28,743 nt of DNA, taken from the NCBI GenBank assembly GCA_030450655.1, contig JAKDIE010000001.1, forward strand, positions 1-28,743, written 5' to 3'. The notes under the pieces were generated by a model that worked only from the letters and a program-made list of their open reading frames with translations, ran no database searches and had not been told where the DNA came from. Below, piece after piece: positions 1 to 8,181 of the stretch (position 1 is the first letter of the stretch; each line of letters opens with the position of its first letter). This DNA comes from Ruaniaceae bacterium. Its GTDB lineage: Bacteria > Actinomycetota > Actinomycetes > Actinomycetales > Actinomycetaceae. A program made the position numbers and the translations under genes.

Positions 1-564
1 GGGCGAGGCCAGCGTGAGCGTCAGGTTCGCCTCGGCCGACTGATCGGTGCGCGCCCACGAGACGTTATCGATGTCCCGCCAGCCGCGTGAATCGTTCAGC
101 ACGTCCATCACCACGTCCGCGAACACCTCGGTATCCACCGGCAGTTCATCCTCCACGCGGATGAGGACCGTTCGCACGCGCCGCTCGGGTTCAGGCGCTT
201 CCACACGGCCCTCGGCTACCTGGAACGTGCCCGGCCCCTGCCAGGGAACATCGCCGGGAATCGTGGCCCACTCGTCCGCGCTCTGCGCCGCCGGCGTGTT
301 CAACAATCGGTCGATGCGCGGGTCGCGTGCCGCCGCCATCGTCAGCGGATCACCCGCGGGCCCAAGGGCGAGGGACTCCGTCCTCGGCAATGCGGGGACC
401 TGCGGATCGTGGGTTTCCGTCACCAGCCGCGAGAGTTGCTTTCCAATCGCGTTGGGAGCCCCCTGCACACCACCCACCTGGAACCCGGTGAGTGAGGGCA
501 CGGCAAACGCCAGTACCGCGCATGCGAGTACTGCCAGCTTTGCCGCTCGCATCAGTCCTGCCAT
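1..564 (-). CDS. DUF3152 family secreted/anchored protein (C-terminus outside window)
   Basis: This reading frame stays open from an ATG at 564 to the window edge (188 codons), so only the N-terminal part is present. The N-terminus is a hydrophobic segment (about residues 5-28, rich in Ala, Val and Leu) that looks like a signal peptide or membrane anchor. The last 60 or so residues (VRTVLIRVEDELPV, then a SRGW motif, then ANLTLTLASP) match the opening of the DUF3152 domain as I know it. From memory, that family carries a metallopeptidase-like HExxH motif further on, which would lie outside this window, so activity cannot be judged. The start is 19 bases after the stop of the LCP gene on the same strand, which suggests co-transcription. 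A second ATG at 552 is possible and has a closer AGGA. The role is unknown; the context suggests an envelope function. Confidence 0.75.
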   Translation of the reverse strand, partial: MAGLMRAAKLAVLACAVLAFAVPSLTGFQVGGVQGAPNAIGKQLSRLVTETHDPQVPALPRTESLALGPAGDPLTMAAARDPRIDRLLNTPAAQSADEWATIPGDVPWQGPGTFQVAEGRVEAPEPERRVRTVLIRVEDELPVDTEVFADVVMDVLNDSRGWRDIDNVSWARTDQSAEANLTLTLASP

Positions 565-583
565 CCCGTCGCCAGCGATGACC

Positions 584-1648
584 CTACGGAACCCAGGTGC
601 CGACTGCATCCTCGCGGAAGAGCACGGCTAGTTCGGCGAGCCTGTCCCAATCGGGGTGGACCACGGACTGTGAGCCCACCATGCCAGTTCCCAGAGTGGG
701 CGAGGTGAATGTGTTGACGTCCCCTCCGCGCAACGAGCTCATTGACATACCGAGCGGCACGAGCGTTGTCACGCCGAGACCGTCGTCGACCGTGAGATAC
801 GGAGAGATAGCGTCCACCGAATCAATGATCTTCGTGGGGCTGGTGAGAGTATCGCGCGAAAGCACCTGGCTGATCAGCGCCTTCATGAAGAGCTGCTGAT
901 TGGCCACGCGCGTGTAATCGCCGCCAGCGAAGGCGTACCGTTCGCGCACGAACGTGAGCGCCTCCTCGCCCTGCAACGTGATCTCGCCCTGCGCGAAGGT
1001 TGTGCCTCCCGCGCTGAAGCTGTTCGGGTTATTCAACGTCACGCCACCCACGGCATCCGTGAGGCCCTTGAATCCTTCGAAATCGATCACCGCCACGTGG
1101 TCGATCGGCACGTCGATGATGCCTTCGATGGTCTGGACCGTGAGGGGGATGCCGCCGAATGACATCGCCGCGTTGATCTTGTTCATGCCGCGCCCGGGGA
1201 TCTCCACCCAGTTATCACGCATGATGGACATGATGTTGATGGACTCACGGTCCGCCGGAATGTTCACCACCATGATGGTGTCCGAACGTTGGCCGCGGAT
1301 CGACTCCATGTTATCGCCCACCTCGCCACGCGTATCCGAGCCGAGCACGAGAATGTTCAGTGGTTCGTTCGAGGCTTCTTCGGGCGTTTCGATCGGATCG
1401 GGCCGGCTCTCCGCCTCGGGGAATACCTCAGTCTGCGGGAGCCGCTCTGCCTGTTCATAGCCGCTGGCCAAGCGCCCCAGGACGGCTCCGGCAGCAACGG
1501 CGGCAATCCCCACGATCGCCACGAGCGTCCACACGGCAATGCGGGCCCCACGGTTCTTCGGCCGATCATCGCGCCGCTGGCGGCGGCCAGGTTCACCCTG
1601 TCCTGCCGGAACCGGAGCCGTGTCACCATCATGTGGCTGGAATGTCAT
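584..1648 (-). CDS. LytR-CpsA-Psr (LCP) family glycopolymer-peptidoglycan ligase
   Basis: LCP proteins are membrane-anchored enzymes that transfer polyprenyl-phosphate-linked glycopolymers onto peptidoglycan outside the membrane. This 354-residue protein has a charged cytoplasmic tail (1-35), one membrane segment (about 36-60), a linker, and an LCP domain with LGSDTR (102-107), QRSDT (120-124), the catalytic arginine region at 141-145, PGRGMNKINAA (151-161) and VRERY (234-238). The usual SIPRDT motif reads SIMRDN here: the Arg and Asp are kept, but Pro and Thr are replaced. Only a GAGG with almost no spacer precedes the ATG, and a GACACT hexamer lies 6 bases upstream, so the transcript may be leaderless. 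It is divergent from rmlA, the first dTDP-rhamnose gene, which fits attachment of a rhamnose polymer to the wall. The family call is firm; the substrate is inferred. Confidence 0.93.
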   Translation of the reverse strand: MTFQPHDGDTAPVPAGQGEPGRRQRRDDRPKNRGARIAVWTLVAIVGIAAVAAGAVLGRLASGYEQAERLPQTEVFPEAESRPDPIETPEEASNEPLNILVLGSDTRGEVGDNMESIRGQRSDTIMVVNIPADRESINIMSIMRDNWVEIPGRGMNKINAAMSFGGIPLTVQTIEGIIDVPIDHVAVIDFEGFKGLTDAVGGVTLNNPNSFSAGGTTFAQGEITLQGEEALTFVRERYAFAGGDYTRVANQQLFMKALISQVLSRDTLTSPTKIIDSVDAISPYLTVDDGLGVTTLVPLGMSMSSLRGGDVNTFTSPTLGTGMVGSQSVVHPDWDRLAELAVLFREDAVGTWVP

Positions 1649-1732
1649 ACCTCAAGTGTCCCATCTCGGGCCCGATCAACACACGCCTACGCACTGTGGC
1701 GCCCGCCACGAGGCGTCAACGATCACGATCTG

Positions 1733-1769
1733 CTGACAGTCCGCGCTCCGATGGTCCAGAATGGGGGCC
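1733..1769 (+). promoter_or_regulatory. Candidate rmlA promoter, near-leaderless
   Basis: CTGACA (1733-1738) and CAGAAT (1757-1762) are separated by 18 bases and resemble -35 and -10 boxes. The expected transcription start falls within a base or two of the rmlA ATG at 1770, so the mRNA could be leaderless. This supports the 1770 start over the upstream ATG at 1761. It rests on sequence similarity only. Confidence 0.35.
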
Positions 1770-2633
1770 ATGCGTGGAATCATTCTTGCTGGCGGCTCTG
1801 GTACTCGGCTTCACCCGATCACGAAGGGCGTGTCCAAACAGCTCGTGCCGGTGTACGACAAGCCCATGATCTACTACCCCCTCTCCACCCTGATGTTGGC
1901 GGGCATCCAGGACATTCTGATCATCACCACGCCACACGACGCCGAGTCCTTCCACCGGCTCCTCGGAGACGGGTCACAGCTCGGCGTGAACCTGAGCTAC
2001 ACGGTGCAGTATGAACCGAACGGTCTCGCCCAGGCCTTCGTGCTCGGCGCGGACTTCATCGGAGGCGACTACGCCGCACTGGTCCTCGGTGACAACATCT
2101 TCTACGGCCCAGGCATGGGGACCCGCCTGCGCCGTAACACGGAGGTAGACGGCGGAGCGGTGTTCGCGTATCACGTCTCCAATCCGAGCGAGTATGGCGT
2201 GGTGGAGTTCGACGACGAACTCAGGGCCATTTCGATTGAGGAGAAGCCCGCTCGACCGAAGTCCCGCTATGCGGTCCCGGGCCTCTACTTTTACGACAAC
2301 GACGTGGTTGAGATCGCCAAGAACCTCAAGCCCTCGGCGCGCGGCGAGTACGAGATCACGGACGTCAACCGCCACTACCTTGAGGCCGGCAGGCTCCACG
2401 TCGAGGTGCTCCCCCGCGGTACCGCCTGGCTCGATACCGGGACGTTCGATTCGCTCGCGGACGCAACCTCGTTCGTCCGAACCGTCGAGGCACGTCAGGG
2501 CATGAAAGTGGGGGCGCCGGAGGAGGTCGCCTGGCGCATGGGCTTCCTCACCGCGGACGAGCTGCGCGAGCGCGCCGAACCACTCGTGAAGTCCGGCTAC
2601 GGCGAGTACCTACTGGGCCTGCTCGACGCCTAG
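1770..2633 (+). CDS. rmlA: Glucose-1-phosphate thymidylyltransferase (RmlA)
   Basis: RmlA joins glucose-1-phosphate and dTTP to give dTDP-glucose, the first step of dTDP-L-rhamnose synthesis in the cytoplasm. The 287-residue protein begins [18 protein letters not shown], the nucleotide-binding signature of sugar-phosphate nucleotidylyltransferases, followed by [19 protein letters not shown], typical of RmlA. Length is normal for the family (about 290). I chose the ATG at 1770 because family members start directly at this motif; an in-frame ATG at 1761 would add only three residues. Its last 24 bases overlap, tail to tail, the end of the DUF2142 gene on the other strand. The other three rml genes lie 12-20 kb away in separate transcription units of this window. 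Confidence 0.95.
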   Translation: MRGIILAGGSGTRLHPITKGVSKQLVPVYDKPMIYYPLSTLMLAGIQDILIITTPHDAESFHRLLGDGSQLGVNLSYTVQYEPNGLAQAFVLGADFIGGDYAALVLGDNIFYGPGMGTRLRRNTEVDGGAVFAYHVSNPSEYGVVEFDDELRAISIEEKPARPKSRYAVPGLYFYDNDVVEIAKNLKPSARGEYEITDVNRHYLEAGRLHVEVLPRGTAWLDTGTFDSLADATSFVRTVEARQGMKVGAPEEVAWRMGFLTADELRERAEPLVKSGYGEYLLGLLDA

Positions 2634-4166
2634 TTCCTGCCGAACTCTGGCATCGCTGTGTGGGAGCGAACGCGACGTGACGAAAAGTAGCGCGGCGAGG
2701 CCCACTATCATCGCAAGTGAACCGAGAGCCCACATGGTCGTGGGAGGAATCGCCCAGGGCCACCATTCGGGTTCTCCGATTCGAATGAGTATCCCGGCGT
2801 CCGTGCCCACCGCGTAGCGGACGATGACGCTATGGAGCGCCATCATGTTAGCCACGGAGGCCAGGCCAAGGAGCTCGAAGAGTTCACCTGTGCGCCGATA
2901 AAAGGCCCGGCCATGGCGTCTGACCAGCCAGATGAAGAAGAAGACCGCGAGGAGAGGGAGCATGTACCGTCCTTGGTAGTAGTACACGGGCTGCACCTGC
3001 CGAAGAGTCAGCGCGACGACTGGGATACCCAGCAGAGCTCCTGCTGCGATCACCGACGAGAGCACCTTGCGCAACCACAATTCCCTGGCACCGATGAATA
3101 CCAGTCCCCCCGCCGCGAAGATCATGGTGAGGGTCGACCAACCTTTGAGTGGCACGTCGAACCATCCGGGGCCCCAATAGAGGCCCCAGAAGCTTCCAAT
3201 GTGATCCGGAAGAGTCAGCAGGTTGTTCAGGAAGACGTCCGATCTCTCCCAACTATCGGAGGTCGGCCAACCTCCAGACCCGGTCATCGTCCCTGCCTGC
3301 TGGGAGGTGGCAAATTTCGTGATGAGCACAAGCGAAGCGACCACTGAGAGGGCGAAAGACGGAATCCGATCCCTTGTCAACGGAACGAGAAACCACATCG
3401 CGAGCGAGATGACGACGATGTAAAAGGATCCATCCGTGCGACTTGTCGCGGCGAGGAGCACTCCGAGCACTCCGAGCGCAAGAAGTGCCCAGCGCCGCCA
3501 GCGGAACGCCTCGGTTGAGGCGATAAGCGCCGCCACGTAGATCAAGCACCCGGAGATGGTCCACGACGACGGATTGTTGGACGCGACGAAATACACGCCC
3601 ATTGGAACAAACGCCACGATCGTCGCGACAAGAAGATGGTGGCGCTGCTCGGGACTCGCCAACGCCCCCACGAGCACGAGTCCCGCGAGTGCGATCAGGA
3701 TGTTGACCGTCCTCATCACGAGCACGGAGAACTGAACATCTTCCCCCACGAACATGTGGTGGAAAGTGTAGAACCCACCCGGGTAGTTGCCGATGTTAAC
3801 CCGCTCGCTCGGAACCCATCGATCGTCGGACAGTCCGTCCGCGCAGGAGGCGTCCGTCTCAGACTCGAACGCCATGCACGCCTTACCGCCTATTAGGGTC
3901 TCGGGCACGACCACACTGACAGTCAGGCCCTCCTCTGTCTCGAACTCCGTGTACTCGCAGCCCGATGTGTCGAACGGCATGGGGCACCAGATACTGCCCA
4001 AGTGATAGTCGTCGTCCGGGGAGCCTCCCACCGGTGACGAAATCACCCACGTGAGGAATCCGAGGAACACGCCGACGACACCCACGACAGCGAGGACCCA
4101 CCGTACGGGCCTGGGTAGTCTGTGCGGCGTCGATGCATTCTGCGACGCTGTCTCAGCTTCCGCCAT
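2610..4166 (-). CDS. DUF2142 family polytopic membrane protein
   Basis: The 518-residue protein has an N-terminal membrane segment (about 22-44), an external loop of roughly 110 residues with five cysteines, then about ten membrane segments. The loop begins after [17 protein letters not shown], and the motif [19 protein letters not shown] follows in a later segment; both resemble DUF2142 proteins, which are commonly encoded in actinobacterial and other surface-polysaccharide clusters. The function of the family is not established; its topology is compatible with a lipid-linked sugar glycosyltransferase or a polymer-handling membrane enzyme, but I see no defined catalytic motif. The ATG at 4166 has a good GGGGAG six bases upstream. 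It is divergent from the licD1-flippase-licD2 group and could be its polymer-assembly partner, which is inference. Confidence 0.8.
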   Translation of the reverse strand: MAEAETASQNASTPHRLPRPVRWVLAVVGVVGVFLGFLTWVISSPVGGSPDDDYHLGSIWCPMPFDTSGCEYTEFETEEGLTVSVVVPETLIGGKACMAFESETDASCADGLSDDRWVPSERVNIGNYPGGFYTFHHMFVGEDVQFSVLVMRTVNILIALAGLVLVGALASPEQRHHLLVATIVAFVPMGVYFVASNNPSSWTISGCLIYVAALIASTEAFRWRRWALLALGVLGVLLAATSRTDGSFYIVVISLAMWFLVPLTRDRIPSFALSVVASLVLITKFATSQQAGTMTGSGGWPTSDSWERSDVFLNNLLTLPDHIGSFWGLYWGPGWFDVPLKGWSTLTMIFAAGGLVFIGARELWLRKVLSSVIAAGALLGIPVVALTLRQVQPVYYYQGRYMLPLLAVFFFIWLVRRHGRAFYRRTGELFELLGLASVANMMALHSVIVRYAVGTDAGILIRIGEPEWWPWAIPPTTMWALGSLAMIVGLAALLFVTSRSLPHSDARVRQELGVEQAQ

Positions 4167-4231
4167 CGTGATCTCCCCTCATTTCACCAGCATGAAAACA
4201 CGTCTCAAACTACCCCAGAGCGGATCGAAGA

Positions 4232-4265
4232 TACTATTGTTGCGGCGCGAGAGAGGTAGGCCACC
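4232..4265 (+). promoter_or_regulatory. Candidate -10 box and ribosome binding site for the licD1 operon
   Basis: A TACTAT hexamer (4232-4237) lies in the 99-base gap between the DUF2142 gene and licD1 and would give a leader of about 20 bases. A strong purine run, GAGAGAGGTAGG (4249-4260), precedes the ATG at 4266. No convincing -35 box was seen. Confidence 0.3.
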
Positions 4266-5120
4266 ATGACATTCAAGGACTACGACGATCAGGATCAACT
4301 GAAGACTGTTCAGCGCGTCTCTACGAAGATCCTCGCCGAACTCGACCGAGTGTGCCGGAAACTTGAAATCCCGTACGTGATCTACGCGGGAACGGCCATC
4401 GGAGCAGTACGACACGGGGGCTTCATCCCGTGGGATGACGACGTGGACATCGCCATGCCGCGGCACGCGTACGAGAGATTCCTGGCGGAGGCACCTGGTG
4501 TGATGAGCGACCATTACCTCATCAACAACACGTATACGGCACCTGGGTTCCCGTCAACCTGCTCCCACTTTGGGCTCAAAGGGACCCTCTTCATCCCTGA
4601 GTTCTACAGGAATGCCACATATCGCACCCCAATGAGCATCGACGTGTTCCCTTTTGACAATGTGTCCGACGACGAAAAGAAGTTCGCGGCGCAAATCCGC
4701 CGCACATGGATCTGGGGGCGCTTGAAGTTCATTCGGGCGACGCCCACCCCTTACCTGTCGTTCGGCGGACCAAAGGCGCTCCTCGTTCACTCTGCCTGCT
4801 TCGCCGCGCACTGGGGTATGCGCCTCCTACGAATGTCTCCAGAATTCATCCAGAGGAAGTGGGAGGGCGCCGCGCGCGCCTACGAGCACGAGACGACCGA
4901 ACGGATGACGGACTTCACTGATCGCTTTCCTCGAAGCTGGGCTGTGACCCACGATGACCTGTTCCCCGCGATTGACGTTCCCTTCGAGGACATAGTCGTC
5001 AAGCTTCCCAGGAATTACGACTCGATCCTGACGAGCGGCTATGGCGACTACATGCAACTTCCTCCCGTTCACGAGCGCAAGAACCACCGCCCGTGCCTCG
5101 TTGACACGGGCGAACACTGA
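4266..5120 (+). CDS. LicD family phosphotransferase, copy 1
   Basis: LicD proteins transfer phosphocholine from CDP-choline to sugars of surface polymers; some members transfer other phospho-groups. This 284-residue protein carries the diagnostic block AGTAIGAVRHGGFIPWDDDVDIAM at 41-64, with the acidic WDDDVD stretch expected to bind metal and nucleotide, and ends with a YDSILTSGYGDYMQLPP-type motif. It has no membrane segment, so it should act on the cytoplasmic face on lipid-linked sugars. Length matches single-domain LicD proteins. It aligns without gaps to the second copy (6377-7231) along its whole length and clearly shares well over half its residues, so the two are paralogues. The flippase gene starts 13 bases downstream. 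The presence of licB and licCA genes 3-6 kb away makes phosphocholine the likely donor group. Confidence 0.92.
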   Translation: MTFKDYDDQDQLKTVQRVSTKILAELDRVCRKLEIPYVIYAGTAIGAVRHGGFIPWDDDVDIAMPRHAYERFLAEAPGVMSDHYLINNTYTAPGFPSTCSHFGLKGTLFIPEFYRNATYRTPMSIDVFPFDNVSDDEKKFAAQIRRTWIWGRLKFIRATPTPYLSFGGPKALLVHSACFAAHWGMRLLRMSPEFIQRKWEGAARAYEHETTERMTDFTDRFPRSWAVTHDDLFPAIDVPFEDIVVKLPRNYDSILTSGYGDYMQLPPVHERKNHRPCLVDTGEH

Positions 5121-5133
5121 TCTGGCGGATCCC

Positions 5134-6396
5134 GTGACTCGCACTCAGGTCACGCGCGACTACTTCTGGAACACCGCAGCCAGCGTGATGAGCGCTGGCT
5201 CGTCGATGATCCTTCTCCTCGTTGTCACGCAGTTCCTCGGCGCCTACGTAGGTGGAATCTTCTCTCTGGCAGTGGCTCTCGGCTGGCAACTCCAACCGCT
5301 CGGTTCGTTCGAGATGAGGCTCTACCAGGCAACTGACATCGAGCATCGCTTCACCTTCGGCGCATACCATGCCTCTCGCCTGACGACCATCACGCTGATG
5401 GTCCTGGGCATCATCGGATACTCGCTCGTGACCGGCGGTGTCACCCAAGAGGCGCTACTCGTCATCCTCGTGGCAATGCTACGCGTGTTCGATTCCTACG
5501 AGGACGTCTTTCAGGGCGAGTTCCAGCGTCTTGGACGACTGCACATCGGGGCACGGGCTTGCTTCTTCCGAGTGCTTACGACCACGGTGGTCTTCACAGC
5601 CTCAGTCGCCCTGATACGTGATCTCTTCATGGCATGCGTCCTCACTATCGTGGCGTCAGCGGCAGCACTGATCGCGCTCAACATCCCGGCAGCGCGCCGT
5701 CTCTACGGATTACGTCCCAGCTTCGACCTTCAGCCATTGAAGAGACTGCTCCTCGCCTGCCTGCCACTCTTCGTGGGCGCCTTTCTGGCGATGTACCTGA
5801 CCAACGCTCCGAGATTCGGAATCGACAGGTCCCTGCCGCGCGAAGATCAGACGTACTACAACGTTCTCTTCATGCCCGCCATGATGATCAATCTGCTGAG
5901 CGGACTCGCGTTCAAGCCGCTACTGACCTCGCTGGCGAAGAACTGGCTAATGGGTAACCTGGAGGGATTCTTCGCCACAATTCGCAGAGGCTTCGTTGCG
6001 ATCCTGATCTCTACAGTCAGCATGCTCGCGATCGGCTACTTCGTGGGAATCCCACTGCTCGGCTTCCTGTATGGGATTGACCTTGAGGGATTCCTGTGGG
6101 AACTGATGGTTCTCATCGTTGGCGGGGCCTTCAGCGCTGTAAGCATCTTGCTGTACTACATCTTGGTCACCATGAGACTCCAGAAGGCAGCCATGTTCGG
6201 CTACGGAATCGCCGCAGTTGCGGCGACCTTCCTCTCATGGATACTGATCCCGAAGTTTGGAATGATGGGTGCCTGCCTGACCTTCACCGGGGCGATGGCG
6301 ATACTCGTGATGTTCTGGCTGATCCGCATCGTTGTCGCGTTCTGGAGCTACCGCGAGAAGAGAGGATACTCCGCCGATGGCCTTCAAGAGCTATGA
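5134..6396 (+). CDS. Wzx/TacF-like polysaccharide flippase
   Basis: This is a 420-residue polytopic membrane protein of the MATE/MOP flippase group that moves undecaprenyl-linked repeat units across the membrane. About 12 hydrophobic segments run through the protein; the N-terminus TRDYFWNTAASVMSAGSSMILLL and the paired-helix layout are typical of Wzx proteins. The frame is open further upstream, but a GTG at 5134 is preferred: it follows licD1 by 13 bases, has GGCGGA upstream, and avoids 80 bases of overlap. The 3' end overlaps the licD2 start by 20 bases, so the three genes are probably one transcript. A flippase between two licD genes recalls pneumococcal TacF, which exports choline-bearing teichoic acid precursors. 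That functional parallel is inference. Confidence 0.87.
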   Translation: MTRTQVTRDYFWNTAASVMSAGSSMILLLVVTQFLGAYVGGIFSLAVALGWQLQPLGSFEMRLYQATDIEHRFTFGAYHASRLTTITLMVLGIIGYSLVTGGVTQEALLVILVAMLRVFDSYEDVFQGEFQRLGRLHIGARACFFRVLTTTVVFTASVALIRDLFMACVLTIVASAAALIALNIPAARRLYGLRPSFDLQPLKRLLLACLPLFVGAFLAMYLTNAPRFGIDRSLPREDQTYYNVLFMPAMMINLLSGLAFKPLLTSLAKNWLMGNLEGFFATIRRGFVAILISTVSMLAIGYFVGIPLLGFLYGIDLEGFLWELMVLIVGGAFSAVSILLYYILVTMRLQKAAMFGYGIAAVAATFLSWILIPKFGMMGACLTFTGAMAILVMFWLIRIVVAFWSYREKRGYSADGLQEL

Positions 6397-7231
6397 GAAT
6401 GCCGATGAACTGAGGCGCGTGCAGTTGGTCTCCACGAAGATTCTGGCCGAGTTTGACCGCGTGTGCCGTGAACTCTCTATCCCCTATGTGGCTTACGCTG
6501 GCACCGCCATCGGCGCCGTGCGCCATCATGGCTTCATCCCGTGGGACGACGATGTGGATATCGCGATGACGCGCGCCGATTATGAGCAATTCCTCGAGTT
6601 CGCGCCCGCGAGACTGGGAGAGCAGTTCTCCATCGTAAACTCCCGGAACGAGCCCGATTTTCCCTCGACCTACTCATATCTCGCCTTGAATTCCACGTAC
6701 TTCATCCCCGAGTTCTATCGAAATTGTGCGTACCGCAAGCCGCTGAGCATTGACATCTTCCCACTCGACAACGTGCCCGATGATGAACGGCTGTACCTGA
6801 AGCAGAGTCGTCGAACCTGGTTGTGGGGGCGGCTGATGTTCGTGCGGGCCACCCCCTCGCCGTACCTCGCGATCGATGGATGGAAGCGTTCCCTCGTGTT
6901 GGCCGCGACACACACGGCACACTGGACGATGAGGGCGCTTGGAATCACACCCCGATGGATCCAGAAGCAGTGGGATAGTGCGGCACGGCTTTACGAAGGT
7001 GCAGATACTGAGCGAATGGCCGACTATTCAGATCGCGATCCGCTGGCGTGGGCGGTCACATACGAGGACATGTTCCCAGCGCTCGATGTGCAGTTCGAAG
7101 GCATCACTGTCAAGCTACCGCGAAACTACGACGCCATACTGACCCGCGGGTACGGGGACTACATGAGCCTTCCGCCGCTGGAGTCACGGAAGAACCACTA
7201 TCCCTTCCTGATCGATCTTGGCGAGCACTGA
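6377..7231 (+). CDS. LicD family phosphotransferase, copy 2
   Basis: This is the second 284-residue LicD protein, with AGTAIGAVRHHGFIPWDDDVDIAM at 41-64 and YDAILTRGYGDYMSLPP near the end, in the same positions as in copy 1. All the acidic residues of the WDDDVD block are kept, so both copies look catalytically intact. The start at 6377 is chosen because both copies begin M-x-FK-x-Y at the same distance from the motif; AGAGGA lies about 10 bases upstream, and an ATG at 6332 would add 15 unrelated residues. It overlaps the flippase gene by 20 bases, implying translational coupling. The divergence from copy 1 is greatest at residues 65-105 and 165-215, which could set acceptor choice. By analogy with pneumococcal LicD1 and LicD2, the pair may decorate two different sugars of a repeat unit. 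Confidence 0.92.
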   Translation: MAFKSYENADELRRVQLVSTKILAEFDRVCRELSIPYVAYAGTAIGAVRHHGFIPWDDDVDIAMTRADYEQFLEFAPARLGEQFSIVNSRNEPDFPSTYSYLALNSTYFIPEFYRNCAYRKPLSIDIFPLDNVPDDERLYLKQSRRTWLWGRLMFVRATPSPYLAIDGWKRSLVLAATHTAHWTMRALGITPRWIQKQWDSAARLYEGADTERMADYSDRDPLAWAVTYEDMFPALDVQFEGITVKLPRNYDAILTRGYGDYMSLPPLESRKNHYPFLIDLGEH

Positions 7232-7235
7232 CGAC

Positions 7236-8120
7236 TCAGCGGAGGACGTGCCGCCCGAGGTTCCGAACGCCCTTCTCGTTGCGCTTCAGAGCGGCCATGG
7301 GTAGCAAGGTCGCGGCGTACAGCCTCGACGAGAGGTGCAGACGCGCGACGCGCGATGCTCTGCGCCAGCCACGTGCGTCCATCTCATCGGCCATCGTAAG
7401 GAAAAATCGGCGCTCCTCGTCGAAACGCGTTCCCTCGAGTGCCCGCCATGACGAATCCGATCCGGAGTGGCGACGGTACATGAACGCAGCGAGGTCGTCG
7501 AGGAGTAGGCTGCCACCGGCCAATGTCACGTCGAGCGCTAGGGCGAGGTCCTGGACGACGTCGAATCCCTCACGGAAATTAATGCTCGTGATCGCATCGG
7601 CACGCCACCCGACTGCGGGAAAGTAAAGCCAGTTGCCCCGGAGAAGAGACACGGCGAGCTCTTCACCCTGAAGTATCCTGACTCCCCTGCCGGAAGGGCG
7701 ATAGCGATCCTTCACCTGTTCGACCAGGCCGTGCACCTGTGCGCCATTCTCATCGATCACGACGACGCCAGGCTGGAAGACGCTGGCGTGTGGGTACGTT
7801 GCGGCACGATCCACAAGCCATTCCAGGTAGTTGGGAAGCATCACGTCATCTGCGCCCATCATCACGACGAGATCGTTCGTCACTAGTGAGACGGCCTTGC
7901 GATAATTCAGGTTCGCGCCGAGATTCGTTTCGTTTCGCTGGTATGAGACGCGGTCATCTCCGAGAGACTCGAACCACGCAGGGATCGAGTCGTCAGGGTA
8001 TCCGTCGTCGACAACCAGCAACCGCAGGTCCGAATGTGACTGCCGAAGCACACTCCGCACAGCGAGTTTCATCAACTCGACGTCCCCATAGTATGGAAAC
8101 AAGACATCAACGGTGGACAT
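7236..8120 (-). CDS. Family 2 glycosyltransferase
   Basis: The 294-residue protein begins VDVLFPYYGDVELMKLAVRSVLRQ and continues with LLVVDDGYPDDS (about 34-45) and an MMGADDVMLP segment (about 92-101), the nucleotide-binding and DxD-type metal-binding regions of a GT-A fold family 2 transferase. A weak hydrophobic stretch near the C-terminus (AATLLPMAAL) may touch the membrane. It should add one sugar from a nucleotide-sugar donor to a lipid-linked acceptor; donor and acceptor cannot be read from sequence. AAGGAGG lies three bases before the ATG. It lies downstream of licB on the same strand with a 61-base gap, and could be the last gene of the licCA-licB transcript. Its stop faces the licD2 stop across only 4 bases. 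Confidence 0.9.
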   Translation of the reverse strand: MSTVDVLFPYYGDVELMKLAVRSVLRQSHSDLRLLVVDDGYPDDSIPAWFESLGDDRVSYQRNETNLGANLNYRKAVSLVTNDLVVMMGADDVMLPNYLEWLVDRAATYPHASVFQPGVVVIDENGAQVHGLVEQVKDRYRPSGRGVRILQGEELAVSLLRGNWLYFPAVGWRADAITSINFREGFDVVQDLALALDVTLAGGSLLLDDLAAFMYRRHSGSDSSWRALEGTRFDEERRFFLTMADEMDARGWRRASRVARLHLSSRLYAATLLPMAALKRNEKGVRNLGRHVLR

Positions 8121-8181
8121 ACCCCTCCTTCTCTTAGGCGCTCACCAATCTAGTCGAGATCCGGCGGTACCGTGTGCTCTT

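Noticed and set aside
47..631. Long plus-strand open frame at the left end
   Set aside because: It is antisense to the DUF3152 frame, has Ser/Arg/Thr-rich composition typical of an antisense shadow, and no family resemblance.
1289..2014. Plus-strand 241-codon open frame spanning the LCP/rmlA junction
   Set aside because: Overlaps rmlA out of frame and the LCP gene antisense; composition is that of a shadow frame.
2610..4166. DUF2142 protein as a definite Wzy polymerase or O-antigen ligase
   Set aside because: The NPSSW-type motif and loop fit DUF2142 better, and no Wzy or WaaL signature was recognised; kept only as a hypothesis.
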